From the NCBI GenBank assembly GCA_023014485.1, contig JAJOZX010005797.1:162001-226000 (forward strand): DNA of 64,000 nt. Direction: 5' to 3'. A program made the translations under genes and the position numbers. This DNA comes from Bathynomus jamesi. Its lineage: Eukaryota; Arthropoda; Malacostraca; Isopoda; Cirolanidae. Below, one piece after another: positions 10,632 through 20,453 of the stretch. Position 1 is the stretch's first letter; every line of letters begins with the position of its first letter. Below the pieces are notes generated by a model that saw only the letters and a list, made by a program, of their open reading frames with translations, was not told the DNA's origin and did not search any database.

Positions 10632-11710
10632 CAGGGGCGCATTTACAGTGTGCGGGGCCTTGGTCAAACTATTTCTCGGGCTGTATTATTTTAGTGTGTT
10701 AATGAATGACAATATTTTGTAATGCACATAGGTAACAGATATATTTTTTTAACACACACAAAACACACATGCGGAAGCCATTCGGCTTATTAATGTGATA
10801 TTAAAGACTATAACTTAACTATGTACACATACAGTGTATACAGCTACACTAGTAGGCTACACAGTTGTAATGCACTTAATAAACATCTACACAGTTATTG
10901 TAATGCACTTAGTAAACAGCTACACAGTTGTGATGCACTTAATAAACAGCTAAACTGTACAGCTTACTGTACTGTCGATAGAGTGTAGATTTGTAATGAA
11001 TATTACATAGGACGCTTCGTGGCTTTTTGTTTGGAAAACTGCGTGATTGTGTCCTCGAAACTCACCGATTGCAACACCTCATGCTCTATAGTCAACAGCG
11101 CGAGGGACGAAAGGTGCTCCTGGCCCATTGTGGAGCGAAGGTAATTTTTGATCAGTTTGAGTTTCGAGAATGAACGTTCACCAGAACAGTTCGTGACAAA
11201 CATACACAGGTATATTCTCATTGCTATTTCCATGTTTGGAATGTTCCTTTCAGTTCGTTTGTGTTCATATGCCGATAAAATCTGTTGCACGTCTTCACGT
11301 TCCGTCTGGGATTCTGTTTCACTTTCGGTGAGTTTCATTAGGGCAGCGAACTGCACAACTTCTGTTACCAGCTCTTTCTCCAGATCAGCCGGATAGCATT
11401 CTACTAGAACTAGATGTTCAGCTGACCGTCGAAGACTGTCGATGTCCAGGACTAGAAGGAAATACAAAAATCCAAATCTTTTCTGCAGGACAGCGTACGC
11501 TTCTAGACGAGTGTTCAGAGTGATACACAGTTTATCAATTATCGGTAGAAATGCAGTGGTCCGAAATGAATGCCGCCTGCCGGAAAAAGTAAAACTCGTC
11601 GCAGAGGGCAAATACGTGACGTTTAATTTTTTCAATTGAAATTTGCGGGGCCCATCGGGCGCGGGGCCTTGGACATTTTCCCAGTGCGCCACCCCCTAAA
11701 TGCGGCCCTG
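10632..11710. mobile_element. hAT element inserted in the mariner; perfect 8-bp TSD CTCATCAT
   Basis: The ends CAGGGGCGCATTTA and TAAATGCGGCCCTG are inverted repeats, and CTCATCAT is duplicated exactly at 10624-10631 and 11711-11718. Removing one duplication and the insert rejoins the two halves of the mariner coding region. The interior encodes a hAT C-terminal domain on the minus strand. Three short repeats with ACACAGTTGTAATGCACTTAAT words lie at 10860-10955. Confidence 0.93.
11003..11640 (-). pseudogene. C-terminal part of a hAT transposase (ZMYM-like clade)
   Basis: The frame is open for about 210 codons and ends near 11003. It includes a helical region (TAFLPIIDKL) and the hAT dimerisation block NCSGERSFSKLKLIKNYLRS followed by LSSLALLTIEHEVL. 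This matches the C-terminal third of hAT transposases often annotated as zinc finger MYM-type 1-like. No ATG or N-terminal domains are present inside the inverted repeats, so the element is internally deleted and non-autonomous. Confidence 0.82.
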
Positions 11711-12111
11711 CTCATCATCGATGTTGGCTCTCCCTCTCTCCGATGATCTCACACGTTTAGACCAGCGTCCAACTGTGCTTCGATCAACAACAGCATCTCC
11801 GTAAACGTTTGTAGACGTTTGTGAATATTTCCAACTGTTTCCTTCTCTACGGTTAAGAACTCGATAACAGCTCTCTGTTTACGACGCACATCACTGTCAG
11901 ACGCCATTTTCGAAATTGTGTTAACCATCCGTTTTATACAAGGGCGTTTAAAAGCGGTTTTATACAAGGAGGGGAGGTTCAAACTGAAAAAAATCAGTTA
12001 TGTGAAGCGCAGAAAGTTCAAACTTACGGCCCAAAAGACATTTCATTTCAACTCCATGGCCTATTATTTAGCTAAGAAAAAAGGGTGGGGCAAAATATAG
12101 TGAGTGCCCCT

Positions 12112-12840
12112 AGTACGTTCTTTCCAAAACAGCTTCTAAGAGATTAGGTGTGATGTTTCGGCTTCGCAGTTTCTTCACCCCTACTCAGTTGCTGTCTTCG
12201 TACAGAGGTATTGTCCGTTCCTGTATGGAGTACGCTTCTCATGTGTGGGGTTGCTCAACCCACACAGCTCTACTTGACCGGATGAAATCAAAGGCTTTTC
12301 GTCTCATCATTTAGCCGCCTCTAACTGACTGTCTTCAATCTCTCTCTCTCTTCACCACAATGTTCCCTCACTCTCTTTTTACTATCGCTATTATAACGGA
12401 CATCACTCTTCTGAACTCTCTAACTGCATGCCTGCTCCTTTAAGGAGAGCATGTAGTACCCGACTTTCGACACATTCTCATTCCTTTTCTGTCCAACTTT
12501 CTAAGCAAGGGTGATTCGGTATTTTCAATTTCTCATATATTCAACCGGTCAAGTCTGGAACAATCTTCGTCAGTCCATCTTTCCCCCTGTCTATGACCTC
12601 CAATCTTTCAAACGCAGTGTCCAGGCACCTCGAAAACCTTGTACCTTCATTTTGGCTCTCTTCTTCTCCTATGAGTGGTGGGGGCGTTTTTTTGGGCATT
12701 CACACTTGGCCCCTTCTTTCTGCATAAAAAAAACAGTAGCCGGGCCCAAAGTCGCTGCCTTACAAGAAGCGGATGAATGCCATGGCCAGTTTATGCCGCA
12801 GTTACCCAGAAAAATGAGAAAAGAAGTTCATAATTAAAGA
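12112..12840 (+). mobile_element. LINE (jockey/CR1-like) 3' fragment, copy in duplication A
   Basis: A degenerate plus-strand match to the post-reverse-transcriptase region. It has words such as LGVMFRLRSFFTP, YRGIVRSCMEYASHVWG and STHTALLDR with frame breaks, and a 3' tail GTCGCTGCCTTACA. It continues without break into sequence shared with 43860-44090, so it is part of the segmental duplication. The same family is seen at 13605-14930, 25862-27078 and 42060-43870. Confidence 0.8.
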
Positions 12841-13354
12841 AAAGTATTGAAAGGGTAACTTTTATTATTTAACTATGAATGTAGAAGTGTGTTAAAATAT
12901 ATAAAAAACTTACAAATATATTACCAATGCCGTAGTTAATATACTCGTATAGGTAATAACTAGAGCCCGGATGTTTAGACACTAAAAACCTTTGAAAAAG
13001 GCAGGCAAATAGGTACAATAAACATTCAAAATAGGCAGTAAAACCCCCAAAAAGGCATTTATAAATTTGTTTACAAAAACGTTTAATCTAGAATAATACA
13101 TTTAGTCATTTATATACTAATACATATTACAACCCTTAAAGTGAACAAAACGCGTAATAACAGTGATTTCATTTCCAAAATTAACTTTAATCTAGAATAA
13201 TACCATTACATACGTATAAACAATATATATTACGATACGATTCGAGTGAACAAAGCAATAGATACTAAAAATATTGGTTACACAATAATGACAAGGATTT
13301 AAATTTCAAAAAATGTTTTATATAAAATAATACTATTAAGCAGACTCAGTTTCT

Positions 13355-13362
<8 letters not shown>

Positions 13363-13395
<33 letters not shown>
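13363..13395. repeat. (TA)n then (GAT)n
   Basis: A short TA tract followed by GATGATGAT, inside the composite element. Confidence 0.95.
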
Positions 13396-13400
<5 letters not shown>

Positions 13401-13467
13401 ATGATGAATTTCACGCTTAAACACGTGAAATGAATGAATAATGCGAACCCATAAGGAAAAGAAAAAA

Positions 13468-13592
13468 TTATTCCAAGGTCTTTCGTGTATTCAGCAATAC
13501 ACCGCATCAGGGAATCTTTTTACTTTAGAATTCCTTGACGAGGTGTATTGCTGAATACATGAAAGGCCTTGAAATATTTTTTCTTTTTCTTG
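13468..13592. repeat. Inverted repeat resembling two facing Penelope-like 3' ends
   Basis: CCAAGGTCTTTCGTGTATTC on the left is the inverse of GAATACATGAAAGGCCTTG on the right, with about 16 bases between arms of about 50 bp. A single-arm relative (ATACACGAAAGACCTTGG) follows a Penelope-type endonuclease relic at 33535. The Penelope assignment is inference from that neighbour. Confidence 0.6.
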
Positions 13593-13604
13593 TTTTTTTT
13601 TTAC

Positions 13605-14930
13605 GCAGGAAGGAGGAGCCAAGAGCGAATGAAGAAGAAGAGAGCCAAAATCAAGGTCCAGGATTTTCGAAATGCCTGGACACTCTGTGTTTGAAAGATA
13701 GGGAGGGTGGGGTCAGAGACAGGGAGAAAGATGGATTGAGGAAGATTGGTCCAGAGTTCACCGGTTGAGTAGATAAAAGAGTGAAAATACCAATTAACCC
13801 TCGCGTTCGAGAGTTGGACAGAAAGGGAATGAAAAAGTGTAGAAAGTCTGGTGCCGCGTGCTCTCCTTAAAGGAGGGGGCATACAGTAGAGAGTTCAGAA
13901 GAGCAATATCCGTTACAATAGCGATAGTAAAGAGAGAGTGAGGCAACATTGCGGCGAAGAGAGAGCGATTGAAGACAATCAGTAAGAGGCGGGAAATTGA
14001 TGAGACGAAAAGCTTTCAATTCCACCCGGTCAAGTACGGCTGTGTGGGTTGAGCCACCCAACACATGAGAAGCATATTCCATAAAGAAGCGAACAAAACC
14101 CCTGTACAGAGACAGCAGCTGAGTGGGGGTCAGAGCTGGGCAGTATTTAAATACATTTGTATTTAAATACGTATTTAAATACATTTGTGTATTTAGAACT
14201 GTATTTATAAATACATCGTTTTTCATGTATTTAAATATAGTATTTAAATACTTTAATGAGTATTTAAATACAATGTATTTAAATACTCAACATCTAAAAA
14301 TGTAAATACTTTTACTGGTTTAATACACGTTCTGTACTAGCACAGTACGACGCGTCGACAGTGTAGTACAGCATGGTTCATGTTTCAACGTGTCAGTTCA
14401 ATCAGTTGTGTGCCACTCTTAGTCGAAAGCGGTTGATTTCTTTATCGTGTGCGTGTCATGGCTTCAACAAGCAAATCCGGTGAATCAAACAGTGATATAT
14501 CTGCAGATAACAATTTAAAATGTATTTACAAATGTATTTAAATACAATTGATGTATTTTGTATTTAGTATCTAAATACATTCGTAAAATGTATTTAGTAT
14601 TTAGTATTTAAATACATTTTTCCCATGTATTTAGTATTTAGTATTTAAATACATTCAATGTATTTATTGCCCAGCTCTGGTGGGGGTGAAGAAACCGCGG
14701 AGGCGGCACAGCACACCTAACCTTTTAGAAGCTGTTTTGGAAAGAGAGTATACTGTATGTGATCTTTCCAGGAAAGATCACGAGAAAAGGAAACGCCACG
14801 AATGTTGAGAGAAGAGGAAGGATTGAGTTGTGTTGTTGTTGAAGATAAGGGGATAGTTATGTGGAAGATTGTCACGAGTAGACAGATTGAGGAACTGAGT
14901 TTTTGAGGCACTGAAAGCCACAAGGTTTCC
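13605..14930 (-). mobile_element. LINE fragment (same family as 12112), interrupted by a hAT
   Basis: The minus strand encodes pieces of the region after the reverse transcriptase (YRGFVRFFMEYASHVLGG, STHTAVLDRVE, SLYYRYCNG) and, beyond the hAT at 14131-14679, an upstream piece (SFSRDLSWKDHIQ). The hAT splits the frame at GTGGGGGT. The piece is truncated at both ends. Confidence 0.82.
14131..14679. mobile_element. hAT element with GTATTTAAATAC word arrays; perfect 8-bp TSD GTGGGGGT
   Basis: CAGAGCTGGGCA at the left end is the inverse of TGCCCAGCTCTG at the right (TTGCCCAGCTCTG to 14679). GTGGGGGT is present exactly at 14123-14130 and 14680-14687. Both subterminal regions are dense in GTATTTAAATACATTTGT-type words (14135-14305 and 14520-14665). 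Between them is a short unique core with an ATG at 14458 (MASTSKSGESNS), which looks like a transposase N-terminus that runs straight into the right-hand word array. Non-autonomous deletion derivative. Confidence 0.92.
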
Positions 14931-15017
14931 TCTGCCCTAATCAGACATAGCAGAAAGATCAGAGGTCAGGCGTCCCATAATCGGCCTACGCGAATCATGG
15001 AGTGGGTTCGGAGTGGG

Positions 15018-15044
15018 TATATATATATATATATATATATATAT
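15018..15044. repeat. (TA)n microsatellite
   Basis: Short alternating TA tract near the right end of the composite element. Confidence 0.95.
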
Positions 15045-15785
15045 ACAACAGAAACTGATAGATCTATTTTGGGACCCTAATGAAATAATACTAGAAAATA
15101 ATAGAAAAAGGCAAATTAAGCACTTTATGACGAAAAAGGCACATTCTCCTCTGAACGTAAAAAATAGGCAAAAAAAGGCATTTATGGCACTTTGCCTGAA
15201 CATCCGGGTTCTAAATTAATAACAAATGTATAGAATGATTAAAATTTTATATTCGTATTTTTAATCTCTTTCTATGAATAAGTTAATGGGAATTCAAGTA
15301 AAATGCTGTTATCTTTATACTTTTTTACTCATTTATACACTGTAAACCACGAATGTAGTAAAGCATTCAAGTCGAATTACTGAAATGGATTTACATAGTG
15401 TCTATGCCGTCCCCAATTTGGAGCCTAATTATTTATTAGACGGACTTTTCCTTAACTTAACACGTAATAGGGACCCAAACGGTTTCAAATTTTCACGTCA
15501 TGCGAACGTCACTGTTTACAAAGTAATCTGTTCAGATTCTGAGACGGCAAAGATAAAGCCGAAAATGGCACCCATAAATTACTCATGACGCAACGTCTCT
15601 GCCCACTTTAATTAGTATATTAACCATGGCTAACTTTGGCACTTAGAGTTTAGATTCTTAATTTAAAAATTAGTCTAAAGGTGGTAATCCTGCGTTATAT
15701 AAATATACATACCGTACATACATGCATAGTGGCTAAATAAATCAGTCTTATTATAAAGTAAATAAATAAAAAAAGTGTGTTTGTG

Positions 15786-15786
<1 letters not shown>

Positions 15787-15816
<30 letters not shown>

Positions 15817-15838
15817 CTGTGTGTGTGTGTGTGTGTGT
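15787..15838. repeat. (TA)n-(GT)n microsatellite
   Basis: Alternating TA followed by GTGTGTCTGTGTGTG. Copy B has a much shorter version at 46043-46065. Confidence 0.95.
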
Positions 15839-16625
15839 TACAAACAGACCGTGCATGGAACAAGGAACTCTTCTGGGATAGTTAAATCCTCTATAATCGG
15901 AATAAGTAATGATAAGTAGCAAATACTAAAGTTTTTCTTTTTCATGATAGAAGCCCAACCTGGGCAATAGGTCACTAGTAAAGAGGTCCCAAAACATAAC
16001 TTCCCTCACCAGCTACCTACTAATCAAACATACTAAGCAGATTGGACCCAACTTTTAAAACTTACCCAAAACAGCTACTTCAGATTGACTACATCAAAGA
16101 AAAAGGGTAACTATTGTAGTTTTAGCCAAAATCCTAAACTTGAGTGTTCATTTTTCAAGGCACTTAACACGTGTCCGTTTAATTCTCTGAGTTGTAGCAC
16201 ATTAAATGGACGTGTTAAGTGCCTTGAAATGTGAACGCTCAACTCTTCCGGTTGTGGTTTAAGTTTTGGATTTTGGCTAAAAATACAATAGTTACCCTTT
16301 TTATTTGATGTATTCGATCCGACGTAAATGCAACGAGTTTCTTGCGTATATTGAGGTTCTGAATGTAATTTTTTCGGATAAGCTTTAAACCATAAATCCT
16401 ATTCCAAAGTTGTGTTCCATCTCTAGCATATTTGCTTAGTAGGTAGTTGGTGAGCGAAGCTGTATTTTGAGATCTCTTTGCTAGTGATCCGTTTCCCGCA
16501 TTTGGCTTCCATCATGAAAAAGTTTAGTATTTGCATTTTACTATTACTTATTAGGACTGTGGCGGATTTAATTATCCCAGAAGAGTTTCTCGTTCCATGC
16601 ACGGTCTGTGTGTAACGAAAGTTTC
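15838..16625. repeat. Long imperfect foldback (two diverged inverted arms)
   Basis: The arm 15838-16150 is the inverse of 16625-16210. Examples are CAGACCGTGCATGGAAC on the left and GTTCCATGCACGGTCTG on the right, and GGTAACTATTGTAGTTTTAG against CTAAAAATACAATAGTTACC. The left arm lacks about 35 bp that copy B (46330-46370) still has. The minus strand of the right arm reads as a protein-like frame (VHGTRNSSGIIKSATVLISN, then KRITSKEISKYSFAHQLP); the left arm reads as a degraded version of the same. The product is not recognised. Confidence 0.75.
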
Positions 16626-16629
16626 TCAG

Positions 16630-16925
16630 GGGACCATTCTGAGTTGTAGTATATATGTATATATATTTTTTTTTTTTTTTAAGTTCGGGAAGAACCGATT
16701 CGCCTCTATTTAAAAGGGCATATCTCAGCGGAAAAACAAAGAAAAAGTGAGAGGAAAGACAGAGGAAAAAGAAAGGGTGGAGGGGACAGTCGAAGTGGAA
16801 AAAGACCAAGGATGACAAGGACTGCAGGGTCAAGCCCCATCATCCTTGGGTGCTAGGGCCGGGAGGGCGCACGTGAAACCTCCAGGAACAAGCACGTACA
16901 AACGAGCACAAAGAGCACTCAAGAG
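16630..16925. other. Copy-A-specific sequence with poly(T) and purine-rich stretch
   Basis: Contains a T14 run and an AAAGAAAAAGTGAGAGGAAAG purine-rich region, then GAGCACAAAGAGCACTCAAGAGCACGAG short repeats. Copy B lacks it. It may be part of a retroelement tail, but I cannot name it. Confidence 0.4.
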
Positions 16926-16942
16926 CACGAGCTTAGAACCCC

Positions 16943-16948
16943 CTTGCG

Positions 16949-16986
<38 letters not shown>

Positions 16987-17067
16987 TTATAGTACATAAA
17001 GCGTATAATGGCTTCCCTTGTCCACTTTTTTATGAGAAGTGACTGTATCCCGCAACCCAGTAAATTT

Positions 17068-17132
<65 letters not shown>
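16943..17132. repeat. Two (TA)n tracts
   Basis: Alternating TA at 16950-16981 and 17071-17132, separated by 90 bp shared with copy B. Confidence 0.95.
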
Positions 17133-17135
<3 letters not shown>

Positions 17136-17687
17136 AAATAAACGGTAAATGCTAAACTGAAAGAGTGTTTAAAGCAGGAATAATAGATACGTATGATATA
17201 AGTATATAAGGATTGAATCAGTTAATCTGAGAACCTAATTAATAGTTACTATTTATACTCACATAGTAATGAAATAGTAACTCTAGTAACTATTTGAACA
17301 GGCGGCGAGGGAAAGCAAATAGTAAAGATACCAAACCGATGTGGAATTGCAATAAAGAAAAAGGAAAACGAGAACAGAAAAAGGTGGATTAGTGTATGAA
17401 CCATACAAAACCAGTCCCTTTAGGACTTCACGACTGAAGGGATTGGAGTATTGTCATCTCCACGGACAGAGCTCCTCTATCCGAAGGTTTCACGAAATGA
17501 AATGATGGCTCAAAGTGGGAAATCATGCCTTATTCCTTAAGGCGAAATTATTACACTAACATTATTTTTAGGAGCGTGTGGATAATAATCAATATGTTGT
17601 ACAACGCTCATTTTAGTATATATTGTACGTCATATGGACCAACATGTTCAACATCAGTATAATACGTTACAACATTTATATAGAGCA

Positions 17688-17696
17688 ATTTATTAC

Positions 17697-17754
<58 letters not shown>
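17688..17754. repeat. (TA)n in the 3' region of the membrane-protein gene
   Basis: Alternating TA from 17700 to 17754. Just beyond it, at about 17688-17693, the minus strand reads AATAAA, a candidate poly(A) signal for the gene ending at 17776. Confidence 0.8.
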
Positions 17755-17758
<4 letters not shown>

Positions 17759-17775
17759 AGCCAAAGAACTTTAAC

Positions 17776-19518
17776 CTAAGAATAATTATCTAAGGTTCCA
17801 TCGAATTCCTCATACATGTTTTCGCCTTCGTCTTCCTCTTGGTTTATGTGTTCTGGTTGCGGTCCCTTTGGTGGAATAAAGTTTGACGGAGTGTAGGGTT
17901 TAAAGGGACTAATTGGTTTCGTTTTAGGCGGTACGTCGAATTTAGTAGGGCTGTATGCCAGTAAATTATTCATATTGCTGGAGAGAAACGATGGATTTGG
18001 AGAAATTGGACCCGTATCAAAAGCATTTGAAATGTTTGTTTTTTCTTTGAGTGGCAAATCTGGTTTACGTTTTACTGTTGGTTTGTTCATAGCGTCGAGT
18101 TTGCGGACGGGAGGGTCTGGCTTGACAATATTATGCATTAGTTTTTGTTTAATATCAGCAACTGTATTAGTTGGATTTTCATTTTCAGAATAGATTTCTT
18201 CTTCAGGTGAAGTGCATTCAACATCAATATTGCATCGTGGTGAGAATGGTTTGAAAACGTCTGGTTCACTGTACTCTTCCATGGGATCTTCATTAACGCT
18301 ATTTTCATGGTAAACATCACTATTTCCAAAATTATTTCTGCCTTGGTTCGCATTTTCCTGTTCTCGGTGACCAAAATCAAACAAAACTTTTGGCGTCTGC
18401 TGCGCGTTACTCACATCGGGTTCGCGGTTTTCCAAACTATTGTTGGCACTTTCGCCCAACCGAGTCTTTTCATTGGCATCACCGATGAATATCGGACGTT
18501 CAGAATGTGACTCAAACATACTGGTAAAATTTGAACTTTGTTCGTACTCCCGTGGCGGCATTTTGTCAACATTTGTTTCACTATTTCTTATATTTTCCTG
18601 TCCCTCCATGATTTCCATTGAATACTGTGCCGTTTCTCCTTTATTATTTCTTTTCAATTTGCGACAAATTGTTATTATTAAAGCAATAATAAAAATACAA
18701 AATGTTATTGCACATAACGAACCAAGAACAATAATTATTATGTAAGAATCTGAATCAAGCCTCAGTGTAGAGAATGGTGTGAATGAGTCGTTAAGCCAGC
18801 CCTTGTCGATTTTAAATTTAGTATAATAACTGCCTTGAACATCATAGCGTTTCCAAGAGAACTGTCCCTCGGGTTTTAAGACTACACTGTCTGGATTCAA
18901 GTTATAGGTTACATTATCAAATTCAAGAGTCCCATCGTTAATGACGAAGGATTCAGATTGCAGTGAAGTTAGTATCGAATTCCTTATGGTCAGTGTCCCT
19001 GAATTTATGTTGACGCCCTGTTTCTGAATGTTATTAATATTCGAATTTGAAATCGTCCCTTCTTTAGCAGAATTGAACTCTAGTCTCTGCAAACTCTGAA
19101 TTGTGGTGTTATCAATGGTCAGTCTGCTCTCTGAATTTGCCACAATGCTCAAAGTTTCGACGTAACTGTGATAAATCGACGGTGATCTAGAGGAAACCTT
19201 TGCGAAAAACACTTCAATTCTAGAGCTTACTACGTCAAATTCATCAACATGTAGTAGTTTCAGAGTGTCGATAATACTGTTCCTGGCTTTGAAGTACTTA
19301 ATGTTTTCGTCTATCGTAGTTGCACTGGAATCAATCAAGTAAAGGTCATACTTCCCAAGTGTATTAGAAGTGGTTCTGCCTGAAGAGATTCCTTTGGACC
19401 TGAAGATGGAAATGTTTGAATAACCTATGGGAGAGTCATGGATCTGGACAGTCGATGCATTAATTATTATCAATTTTGTTGATGGTAAGTTAGCTCTATC
19501 CGAAATTATGACGTTTTT
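17776..19518 (-). CDS. Single-pass membrane protein of unknown family, terminal exon
   Basis: This is an open frame of 580 codons on the minus strand. It is entered through a good 3' splice site (minus strand TTTGTGTTTTCTCTTGCAG, AG at 19519-19520) and ends at TAG 17776-17778. In exon numbering the first 255 or so residues form an extracellular-type region made of short beta-rich repeats (TLTIRNSILTSLQ, TIDNTTIQSLQ), resembling a right-handed beta-helix, with several N-glycosylation sequons (NAS, NIS, NTT, NVT, NDS). A hydrophobic segment (YIIIIVLGSLCAITFCIFII) is followed by the basic stop-transfer CRKLKR. The cytoplasmic tail of about 290 residues is acidic then Pro/Lys-rich (PPVRKLD, RKPDLPLKEK, VPPKTKPISPFKPY), as in signalling or scaffold tails. 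Upstream exons, including any signal peptide, are not identified. The frame is free of stops, unlike everything around it, so I treat it as a real host gene. Function unknown. Confidence 0.8.
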   Translation of the reverse strand, partial: KNVIISDRANLPSTKLIIINASTVQIHDSPIGYSNISIFRSKGISSGRTTSNTLGKYDLYLIDSSATTIDENIKYFKARNSIIDTLKLLHVDEFDVVSSRIEVFFAKVSSRSPSIYHSYVETLSIVANSESRLTIDNTTIQSLQRLEFNSAKEGTISNSNINNIQKQGVNINSGTLTIRNSILTSLQSESFVINDGTLEFDNVTYNLNPDSVVLKPEGQFSWKRYDVQGSYYTKFKIDKGWLNDSFTPFSTLRLDSDSYIIIIVLGSLCAITFCIFIIALIITICRKLKRNNKGETAQYSMEIMEGQENIRNSETNVDKMPPREYEQSSNFTSMFESHSERPIFIGDANEKTRLGESANNSLENREPDVSNAQQTPKVLFDFGHREQENANQGRNNFGNSDVYHENSVNEDPMEEYSEPDVFKPFSPRCNIDVECTSPEEEIYSENENPTNTVADIKQKLMHNIVKPDPPVRKLDAMNKPTVKRKPDLPLKEKTNISNAFDTGPISPNPSFLSSNMNNLLAYSPTKFDVPPKTKPISPFKPYTPSNFIPPKGPQPEHINQEEDEGENMYEEFDGTLDNYS

Positions 19519-19535
19519 CTGCAAGAGAAAACACA
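19519..19535 (-). promoter_or_regulatory. 3' splice site before the terminal exon
   Basis: The minus strand reads a pyrimidine-rich tract TTTGTGTTTTCTCTTGCAG immediately before the exon. The apparent in-frame codons upstream of it are intronic. Confidence 0.7.
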
Positions 19536-19704
19536 AATTTTGAGTGTTAGCATAATTAGAATGAGAAAAATGAAGTATTTAAGTAAGCAGAAATTGCATC
19601 CGAAATGGGTATATACACCGTCTGCCAAAAAAAAGGGTTCACTCTAAAAACATCCATGGCATCAACATTTTTCAAACAATCAGTATGAAACTTATACACG
19701 TAAG

Positions 19705-20259
19705 CAGTGGTGTAGTGCTGTGGGAACGCGTGGGAACGGCGTTCCCTTACTTTTTTTGGTAGACGGAACGGCGTTCCTTCACTATTTCAAATAAATCCGA
19801 ACTTACAAATCTCTAACGTCATGAAATTTTAATTCCCACCCCTAGAAGAAATATGAGAAAGAATCATTAACTGTTTTATTTCTTTTAGCTTCGACTGAGG
19901 CAATGCTAGCCTATAAAGATCTGGTGAAACAGTCACCACGGCGTACCAGTTGTTAACTTTTTTTTAGTTAATCATTCCAGTTATTAGCTATTTTTATTGA
20001 TCGTACTGGATGTCGTACATCTAATGACATTGGAAATACTGCATCTTCAACCTTGGAATATATCCTAATATCCAGTGCATATGACCTCAAAATATCCCTG
20101 AAATTGGTCAGATTTCAAAAGATTTCCCGGGGGGCTTACAGTGCCCCCGGACCCCCAGCTGTATGGGCTCGCCGCGCTCGCCATTGTCCCCCCCCCCCGC
20201 ATCTGAGTAACACTTTCAAAATGCGTCCCCTCACTTCTTTATTTAGCACTACACCACTG
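19705..20259. mobile_element. 555-bp non-autonomous hAT; perfect 8-bp TSD CACGTAAG
   Basis: CAGTGGTGTAGTGC at the left is the inverse of GCACTACACCACTG (less one base) at the right. CACGTAAG is duplicated at 19697-19704 and 20260-20267. It is nearly identical to the element at 44091-44648. It contains GGAACGGCGTTCC words near the left end, a CCCCCGGACCCCC stretch and a C10 run. No transposase domain is seen. Confidence 0.92.
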
Positions 20260-20453
20260 CACGTAAGACATAAAATATCTACCTGTAAACCAAATTTCAG
20301 TTCGAAGCTATCAAAACTAACGATTTATTAAATATTTCTCTAATAATACTGCAACTGATGCTCGAAAACTAATCAAGAATTCTTTATTTCCATTTTCACT
20401 TTTGTAAATTCTAATATGCGATTTTTTTTGCAGAGTTATAAAATATAGTGAAT

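Larger units (their letters stand above)
9901..11907 (-). pseudogene. mariner transposase (DD34D), split by a hAT and frameshifts
   Basis: The gene starts at ATG 11907 (MASDSDVRRKQR) with the helix-turn-helix region (11907-11719), is interrupted by the hAT at 10632-11710, resumes with the second helix-turn-helix (10620-10408), then has the catalytic core. The catalytic residues visible are D in VTGDETW, D in HDNTRAH and D in APSDFYLF; there are 34 residues between the last two, which is the mariner signature. Frames change near 11810, 10400 and 10070. The C-terminus is lost in the TA tract at about 9900, so no left inverted repeat is seen. Dead transposase. Confidence 0.88.
12961..15213. mobile_element. 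hAT-like non-autonomous element with AAAGGCA words, hosting a LINE and a further hAT
   Basis: The ends TAGAGCCCGGATGTTTAG and CTGAACATCCGGGTTCTA are inverted. Near both ends are repeated AAAAAGGCA / ATAGGCA words (12990-13060 and 15105-15190). Copy B of the duplication lacks this block, giving an empty site. The flanks GTAATAAC and TTAATAAC (offset by two bases on the right) may be the target duplication. Inside lie a TA tract, a Penelope-like inverted repeat and a minus-strand LINE piece that itself carries a hAT. Confidence 0.7.
12112..18070. repeat. Segmental duplication, copy A (with private insertions)
   Basis: The blocks 12112-12960, 15214-16445 and 16980-18070 match copy B (43247-44090, 44657-44900, 45712-46735, 46755-47500 and 51700-52035) in the same order and strand. 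Copy A alone contains 12961-15213 and 16446-16925. Copy B alone contains two hATs and a LINE with its flanking repeat. The shared sequence ends inside the last exon of the membrane-protein gene, of which copy B keeps only about 300 bp. Confidence 0.88.

Noticed and set aside
15385..15588. 67-codon frame found in both duplication copies
   Set aside because: Conserved only because of the duplication; split by a hAT in copy B and without recognisable family. Kept as a low-confidence note.
20053..20331. Frame conserved between the two 555-bp hAT copies
   Set aside because: Similarity reflects recent element copying; the sequence lies partly outside the element and has no domain.
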